A DNA stretch of 45,828 bases from Armatimonadota bacterium (GTDB lineage Bacteria; Armatimonadota; Zipacnadia; UBA1398; JAKPQA01), in the NCBI GenBank assembly GCA_029547025.1, contig JAKPQA010000307.1, positions 1 to 45,828 on the forward strand, given 5' to 3'. Position numbers and translations under genes: made by a program. How positions within the stretch are numbered: the first letter of the stretch is position 1; each line of letters starts with the position of its first letter. The notes beneath the pieces are model-generated. The model did no database searches. It saw only the letters and a list, made by a program, of their open reading frames with translations, and was not told the DNA's origin. Of this stretch, positions 41,860 to 45,828 are shown one piece after another.

Positions 41860-42171
41860 AAGCGGCTGAGGCGCACAGCACCGGGGGTGGCGGCTCGAAC
41901 CGGCGTCCACCCCTGGTGCTGAGATTCGATGTGGGGGGACGGACCGACCCGCAGAGGTGCGGGGATCTGAGCGGAGCGGGAGTCCCGGCAGCGGCTCGGC
42001 TGTCGGGAATGGCTTCGCTTTGGAAAAAAGGCGAAGGAATCCGGTAGGGATGCCGGGAATTAGCCGAGGTACTCCAGTGGGTGCGCTGGGGGACCCGGCT
42101 GCGCTTATGCGCCACAGGCCGCACACCCCCAGCCGCGATCCACCCGGAGATCGAAGGGAGAGTGGGTTGTA
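41860..42171. other. Intergenic region between pilin paralogues 1 and 2
   Basis: A 312-base gap. It holds a terminator-like hairpin at 41876-41921 (listed), a small CTTCGC-type hairpin near 42009-42026, and at about 42069-42113 a segment resembling the sequence before paralogue 3. No further gene is seen. Confidence 0.45.
41876..41921 (+). terminator. Hairpin after pilin paralogue 1
   Basis: A 15-base arm at 41876-41890 (CAGCACCGGGGGTGG) pairs with 41907-41921 (CCACCCCTGGTGCTG) with one G-T pair and a 16-base loop. It begins 17 bases after the stop. No T tract follows. Confidence 0.6.
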
Positions 42172-42924
42172 TTGCGGTCGAGGCGTAGAGGCTTCACCCT
42201 GATCGAGCTGCTTGTGGTCATCGCGATCATTGCCATCCTAGCAGCCATCTTGTTCCCGGTCTTCGCGAAGGCACGTGAGAAGGCCCGTCAGGCTTCCTGC
42301 CAGAGCAATCTCAAACAGATCGGCCTCGCTCTGATGCAGTACGCCGGCGATTACGACGACTGCTACCCCGTCGGCTACACCTGGTGCAACAACGCCAACC
42401 CTCAGACCAACATCCAGTTTTTCGTCCAGCTCCAGCCCTACTGCAAGAACTGGCAGCTCTTCGCGTGCCCGAGCTGCCGGGCCAACAACTGCTACAACAG
42501 CTCCATCCCGCACCATGCGGTCAACGCTATGATCGACAGCGGCTATGCGCCATCCACGTTCAGCCTGAGCTACGGCTACAGCGAGCACATGTGGAACAGC
42601 TGGCGCACCGACACGGGCTGCAGCCGGTTCCCGACCAATCGCTACAAGATGGCCAACGTTCCCCAGCCGGCCGCCACGCCGGTCATCGCCGACTGCTATG
42701 GCCTGCTCAACAACGGCGCCCGCATTGGCTGGTCCAATGTCTGCGCCGCCGCGTGCAACGCAGACCGCCAGATCGACGGCAACACGCGCCACAACGGCGG
42801 CAGTAACGTCTGCTTCGGCGACGGGCACGTGAAGTTCTTCAACGCCCGCGCGTGCGTCTCCAACTGGGACCAGCGTCAGTGGACCGCGGGCTGCGGCAAC
42901 TGGGGTAACGGCACCGACGGCTAA
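42172..42924 (+). CDS. DUF1559-type pseudopilin, paralogue 2 (TTG start)
   Basis: TTG at 42172 follows AAGGGAGAG. Leader MRSRRRG, then [20 protein letters not shown]. The 250-residue product repeats the paralogue 1 layout, with [44 protein letters not shown] and [20 protein letters not shown], ending [10 protein letters not shown]. From the ribosome site through the first 60 coding bases the DNA is almost identical to paralogue 1, including synonymous positions and a rare CTA leucine codon in ATCCTAGCAGCC. This points to fairly recent duplication or strong constraint. The role should match paralogue 1. Confidence 0.93.
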   Translation: MRSRRRGFTLIELLVVIAIIAILAAILFPVFAKAREKARQASCQSNLKQIGLALMQYAGDYDDCYPVGYTWCNNANPQTNIQFFVQLQPYCKNWQLFACPSCRANNCYNSSIPHHAVNAMIDSGYAPSTFSLSYGYSEHMWNSWRTDTGCSRFPTNRYKMANVPQPAATPVIADCYGLLNNGARIGWSNVCAAACNADRQIDGNTRHNGGSNVCFGDGHVKFFNARACVSNWDQRQWTAGCGNWGNGTDG

Positions 42925-42954
42925 GCCCTGTTCCCGAATCGGGTCGTTGCACGG

Positions 42955-42983
42955 TGGGGCCGCACTCCAGGGGTGTGGCCCCA
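42955..42983 (+). terminator. Hairpin after pilin paralogue 2
   Basis: TGGGGCC (42955-42961) pairs with GGCCCCA (42977-42983), and the inner GCAC/GTGT bases extend the stem to about 11 pairs with one G-T. It starts 31 bases after the stop; no T tract. Confidence 0.55.
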
Positions 42984-43034
42984 TCTGCGTCCGCCACCGA
43001 AACGGCCGGTGGAGGCTACGCGAGAGCCACGAGA

Positions 43035-43264
43035 ACCGGTGACAGTCACGAATGGCACGCACTTAGGGCTCGGCACCCACGCACACCCAACCGTAGGCGA
43101 GGCTTCAGCCTCGCGCGAAGTGGCTCTACAGGCCATTGTGAGCCGAGGCTAAAGCCCCGGCTACAGAGGTGATGCGACATACGCCTCTGGCATTGGGCTT
43201 AAATGCGGACCATTCGTGACAGTCACCTATTTCTTGAATTCTAGAAATAGTGAGTGTCACCGGT
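43035..43264. repeat. Nested inverted-repeat element (MITE/REP-like)
   Basis: The ends are a 15-base inverted repeat with one mismatch: ACCGGTGACAGTCAC (43035-43049) and GTGAGTGTCACCGGT (43250-43264). An inner inverted copy GGTGACAGTCACGAATGG (43038-43055) pairs with CCATTCGTGACAGTCACC (43210-43227), with weaker similarity further in. Next to it CTATTTCT-TGAATTCT-AGAAATAG (43227-43250) is a palindrome. In the centre two related motifs of type GTAG-CG-GGCTT-AGCCTCG lie in opposite orientation (43093-43115 and 43141-43164). No coding capacity and no clear target-site duplication. The structure fits a non-autonomous palindromic element such as a REP/REPIN or MITE. Confidence 0.65.
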
Positions 43265-43403
43265 TTTCGGCCATGTGCTGACCCAGGCCTGCGGGCGACG
43301 CCCGTTGACGCACTCAGACCGAGGCTGTCCATTCACGCCTCAGCCAGCCTGCGCCAGGGCTCCGCGAAGCTCTGCAAAGAATCATGAGCGAGCGAAGAGG
43401 GTA

Positions 43404-43432
43404 TTGAAGGAATCTGCGCCGTAGCCTAGAAT
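43404..43432 (+). promoter_or_regulatory. Candidate sigma-70 promoter for pilin paralogue 3
   Basis: TTGAAG (43404-43409), 17 bases, then TAGAAT (43427-43432): four to five of six matches in each box with ideal spacing. It lies in a locally AT-richer stretch, about 235 bases before the TTG start at 43667, so a long leader would result. Confidence 0.45.
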
Positions 43433-43666
43433 AGCATCAATGTTAGAGCACCTTTGTCCGGTATAGAACCTCGGAGGTGAGGCGGCGGCTAGCCCCAAGT
43501 TGGCCGCTTCGTTCTTGTAGCCAGAGCGTGGGCCGGTCGTGGACCTGCGTGGATTGATCGGGTGCTCCAGGAGGATCCCTGGAGGACCTGGCTGTGCTTT
43601 GGCGAAATAGGGAGCCGGCTCTCTTGCGCTTCGCGCTCGAGATCCAGGAGAGGAGAGTCGGTCCAG

Positions 43667-44422
43667 TTGCGGTCGAAACGCGCAGGCTTCACCCTGATCG
43701 AGCTGCTTGTGGTCATCGCGATCATAGCCATCCTAGCAGCCATCCTGTTCCCGGTCTTCGCCAAGGCTCGTGAGAAGGCCCGTCAGGCCTCGTGTCAGAG
43801 CAACCTCAAACAGATCGGCCTGGCTCTGATGCAGTACGCCGGCGACTACGACGACTGCTATCCCGTCGGCTACACCTGGTGCAACAACGCCAACCCTCAG
43901 ACCAACATCCAGTACTTTGTTCAGCTCCAGCCGTACTGCAAGAACTGGCAGCTCTTCGCGTGCCCGAGCTGCCGGGCCAACAACTGTGCGAATGGCTCCA
44001 TTCCGCACCATGCGGTGAACGACATGATCAACGCCGGGTACGCACCCAGCACCTTCAGCCTGAGCTATGGCTACAGCGAGCACATGTGGAACTCGTGGCG
44101 ATCAGCCGCCGACCTCGGTTGCGATCGGTTCCCGACCAACCGGTACAAGATGGCGAACCTGCCCACGCCCGCGAGTGTTCCCGTGGTCGCCGACTGCTAC
44201 GGCCTGCTGAACAATGGCCACCGCATCGGCTGGTCTAATGTCTGCGCCGCCGCGTGCAACGCCGACCGCCAGGTCGACGGCAACACGCGCCACAATGGTG
44301 GCAGCAACGTCTGCTTTGGTGACGGGCATGTGAAGTTCTTCAACGCCCGTGCGTGTGTCACCAACTGGGAGCAACACATGTGGACTGCCGGGTGTGGCAA
44401 CTGGGGTAACGGCATCGACTAG
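43667..44422 (+). CDS. DUF1559-type pseudopilin, paralogue 3 (TTG start)
   Basis: TTG at 43667 follows AGGAGAGGAGAG. Leader MRSKRAG, then [20 protein letters not shown] with Glu at +5. The 251-residue product has the same cysteine and motif layout as paralogues 1 and 2 ([48 protein letters not shown]) and ends CGNWGNGID. It is closer to paralogue 2 by eye (shared [14 protein letters not shown]). A strong hairpin follows at 44473. Expected at the inner membrane as a pilin/pseudopilin after leader cleavage. Confidence 0.93.
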   Translation: MRSKRAGFTLIELLVVIAIIAILAAILFPVFAKAREKARQASCQSNLKQIGLALMQYAGDYDDCYPVGYTWCNNANPQTNIQYFVQLQPYCKNWQLFACPSCRANNCANGSIPHHAVNDMINAGYAPSTFSLSYGYSEHMWNSWRSAADLGCDRFPTNRYKMANLPTPASVPVVADCYGLLNNGHRIGWSNVCAAACNADRQVDGNTRHNGGSNVCFGDGHVKFFNARACVTNWEQHMWTAGCGNWGNGID

Positions 44423-44472
44423 CCGCGAGCCGGCTCTGCGGCCCGCGGCTCGGAGCAGCCGGGCACAAGAGA

Positions 44473-44502
44473 GGAGGCGGGATCCTCGAGGGTCCCGCCT
44501 CC
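44473..44502. terminator. Bidirectional hairpin between pilin 3 and lipoprotein gene
   Basis: GGAGGCGGGA (44473-44482) pairs with TCCCGCCTCC (44493-44502), and TCC/GGG extends the stem to a TCGA tetraloop. It lies between convergent stops at 44422 and 44529, so it can serve both genes. Confidence 0.7.
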
Positions 44503-44528
44503 AAGCATTCTGCCCGATTCGCGCGGGG

Positions 44529-44741
44529 CTACTCGGTCTTCTCAGTGGGCTCCTCAGCCGCAGGCGCGCCACCCTTGCCCGCCGGCGTCTGCAGGTTCTT
44601 GCACCCGCCCTGCTGCATCATGGCCTTGACGTCCTCAGGCCCCTTCTGCTCGTCGCCCGTGCTGCTGCCGGACTTCTTGCAGCCCATGCACAGCACGCCG
44701 ACCACCAGGGCCAGCACCACCAGTATCGCCACAAAACGCAT
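44529..44741 (-). CDS. Small putative lipoprotein
   Basis: The ATG at 44741 follows GGAGG at 9 bases. The 70-residue product has a hydrophobic start (MRFVAILVVLALVVGVL) followed by CMGCKKSGSS; Cys21 after Gly fits a lipobox loosely, since Cys rather than Leu is at -3. The rest is charged and low-complexity (GDEQKGPEDVKAMMQQGGCKN, APAAEEPTEKTE). I know no family. It may be lipid-anchored in the envelope. Its place next to the pilin array may be coincidental. Confidence 0.7.
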   Translation of the reverse strand: MRFVAILVVLALVVGVLCMGCKKSGSSTGDEQKGPEDVKAMMQQGGCKNLQTPAGKGGAPAAEEPTEKTE

Positions 44742-45008
44742 GAGTCATCGCCTCCGACCAATTCGACCCCGGCCGCGGCGACCGCGGCCTTGTCCAAAGG
44801 AGTCCGCCCCCTGTCTTCCGGAGCGGAGTAGCACCGTCCTTCCTTTGCCGAGCAGCCGCCCAACAGGACATCATCTACCACGTCAGCTCCAGGACTGCGT
44901 CGGACGCCGAGTCACTGACCCGAAGGAATCCCTGTGCCCGGCGACGCACCCTCGTCGCATCTGCGTCAGGTCACCCATGCTGCGCGCTCCCTATGGAGGC
45001 AACCGACA
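44742..45008. other. Divergent intergenic region with a GC hairpin
   Basis: GGCCGCGG-CGA-CCGCGGCC (44771-44789) is a perfect 8-bp stem with a 3-base loop near the lipoprotein start. Otherwise I see no gene and no convincing promoter pair. Confidence 0.35.
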
Positions 45009-45828
45009 ATGATCCCGACCATCATCGCCCTGAGCATGGGCCTGCCCGCGGCCGCGGACGGCGCGGGTCCCCGCACATTACCGGCTGTGAACGAGGTCCG
45101 GGAGGACGTCCCACCCGGCGAACCCCCTTACGAGATGGTCTGGGCGGGCCGCACGGAGGAGCGGGCGCCGCTCGAGCCCTTCGAGGACCTGACCGGCTGG
45201 ACCGTCGAGCTCTACGGCGGCGCCGAAGCGACCTTCGAGCGCTCTCACGAGCAACGTGTGTGGGGTCGCTACTCGGGCAAACTCACCTATCGCGGGCAGG
45301 GAGGCGACGGTGACCGCATTGTCGTGCGGCCACCGAGGCCGATCCCCATCGCCGGGCACTTCACCGCCGCGAACCTCTGGTGCTACGGCAACAACTGGGG
45401 CTGGGTGCCGGACCCCGGGACCCCGCAGGTGGAGCTGATCCTGCGTCTCATCGACGCGGACGGCGCTCTCCACCGGATCCAGACCGGTCGCGTGCGCTGG
45501 GAGGAGTGGTGGCTCGTACACAATCGGGTCATCAATGCCCTCGGCGAAAACCCAAGGTTCCCATTCGCGTTTGAGGGTATCGAGATCATCGGCGGGAACC
45601 AGCGGGAGGACCGCGTGATCTACTTCGACTCCCTCTACTTCTATGAGGAGACCTGGCCGGAGCTAACCTTCCAGCCCCGTCCCGAGCGCAACATCGACCT
45701 CTACCCGGGCCAGAGGCCTGGCCTGAACGCCGGGCCCGGCCGTCTGCCATTCCCCACGCGCCCCGAGACCATCCTGCCCACCAACTTCGCCAGCGGCTAC
45801 CGCAACAGCGTTCGCACCCACGGGGACA
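45009..45828 (+). CDS. Secreted beta-sandwich protein, truncated by right window edge
   Basis: An ATG at 45009 follows TGGAGGC and the frame stays open to the window end (273 residues visible). The start MIPTIIALSMGLPAAADGAG is a short, weak signal peptide. The visible part contains a jelly-roll-like domain: LEPFEDLTGWTVELYGGAEA, RYSGKLTYRGQGGDGDRIVV, HFTAANLWCYGNNWGW, VELILRLIDADGALHRI and RVIYFDSLYFYEETW. This layout matches the carbohydrate-binding-type domains found in the giant protein at 21.6-27.4 kb and in large glycoside hydrolases of this phylum. A catalytic domain may follow outside the window (FPTRPETILPTNFASGY). Confidence 0.8.
   Translation, partial: MIPTIIALSMGLPAAADGAGPRTLPAVNEVREDVPPGEPPYEMVWAGRTEERAPLEPFEDLTGWTVELYGGAEATFERSHEQRVWGRYSGKLTYRGQGGDGDRIVVRPPRPIPIAGHFTAANLWCYGNNWGWVPDPGTPQVELILRLIDADGALHRIQTGRVRWEEWWLVHNRVINALGENPRFPFAFEGIEIIGGNQREDRVIYFDSLYFYEETWPELTFQPRPERNIDLYPGQRPGLNAGPGRLPFPTRPETILPTNFASGYRNSVRTHGD

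Larger units (their letters stand above)
42925..43666. other. 742-base non-coding region with inverted-repeat element and promoter
   Basis: The longest gap in the window. It contains a terminator-like hairpin (42955-42983), a 230-base inverted-repeat element (43035-43264), a candidate promoter (43404-43432) and the leader of pilin paralogue 3. Short open frames on the minus strand here lie in the repeat and are not believable genes. Confidence 0.6.

Noticed and set aside
43035-43264. Target-site duplication around the inverted-repeat element
   Set aside because: The bases flanking the two ends do not match, so I do not claim a demonstrable insertion event.
43126-43332. 68-codon minus-strand frame in the inverted-repeat element
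   Set aside because: It spans the palindromes and has no ribosome site or family; a by-product of repeat DNA.
43445-43485. Second promoter candidate ending in TATAGA near 43483
   Set aside because: The nearest -35-like box gives a spacing of about 13 bases, too short for a normal sigma-70 promoter.
1-45828. tRNA, rRNA, CRISPR array, prophage or integrase
   Set aside because: I looked for cloverleaf-type ends, regularly spaced identical repeats and recombinase motifs and saw none that held up; a tRNAscan-SE and CRISPR search would settle it.

Overview
The window looks like a chromosomal segment of a high-GC, free-living environmental bacterium, most likely Armatimonadota (Planctomycetota-type relatives are the alternative). 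The main clue is four DUF1559-type pseudopilins. Three of them carry the N-terminus [22 protein letters not shown] followed by a charged AREKARQAS-type stretch and an SNLKQIG block, a form I associate with Armatimonadota. The large stock of secreted carbohydrate-active proteins and DUF families (4185, BNR-4, 4380, 5010-like, 6785, GH172, GH38-like/DUF5054) fits the same group. The lineage call is recall plus inference; no rRNA is present. I see no tRNA, rRNA, CRISPR array, integrase or transposase gene.

Layout. 1-1.5 kb (minus): an edge-truncated secreted protein translationally coupled to a tetraheme metallophosphatase-like cytochrome that is split by a frameshift in a 9-base homopolymer. 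2-8.4 kb: single genes facing alternate ways: a degenerate subtilase, a clan GH-A hydrolase, a DUF4185-like propeller, an FmdE-like protein and a BNR-4 propeller. 8.4-11.3 kb (minus): a compact operon of an HpcH/HpaI aldolase, a fused MNT-HEPN protein and a DUF5010/GH99-like protein. 11.4-16.3 kb (plus): MgtC-like membrane protein, two coupled secreted GH-barrel proteins and a possible 51-residue microprotein. 16.2-18.2 kb (minus): a DUF6785 membrane protein. 18.4-21.5 kb (plus): a repeat/low-complexity secreted protein and a GH51 arabinofuranosidase.

21.6-35.2 kb is a continuous run of eight minus-strand genes: a TPR protein, GH172, SixA phosphatase, DUF4380 protein, small membrane protein, O-antigen-ligase-like protein, CBM-like protein and a giant modular 1941-residue secreted protein. 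35.5-41 kb (plus): a pseudopilin, a GH38-like enzyme, YjbQ and a GNAT acetyltransferase, the last three closely spaced. 41.1-44.4 kb: three paralogous pseudopilins, all starting with TTG, separated by hairpins, a conserved leader and a 230-bp nested inverted-repeat element. The right end has a small lipoprotein gene (minus) and an edge-truncated secreted protein (plus).

Functionally the window reads as a glycan-foraging region. GH51, GH172, GH39-like and GH38-like enzymes suggest arabinose/xylose/mannose-type plant or algal polysaccharides, and the aldolase could act on sugar-acid breakdown products. No SusC/SusD pair or sugar-type ABC transporter is present; the only candidate for uptake is the DUF6785 membrane protein, and that role is speculative. 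Less expected features are the tandem TTG-start pilin array with its repeat element, a toxin-antitoxin-like fusion inside a metabolic operon, a subtilase with a Ser-to-Cys change, and the homopolymer-split cytochrome.
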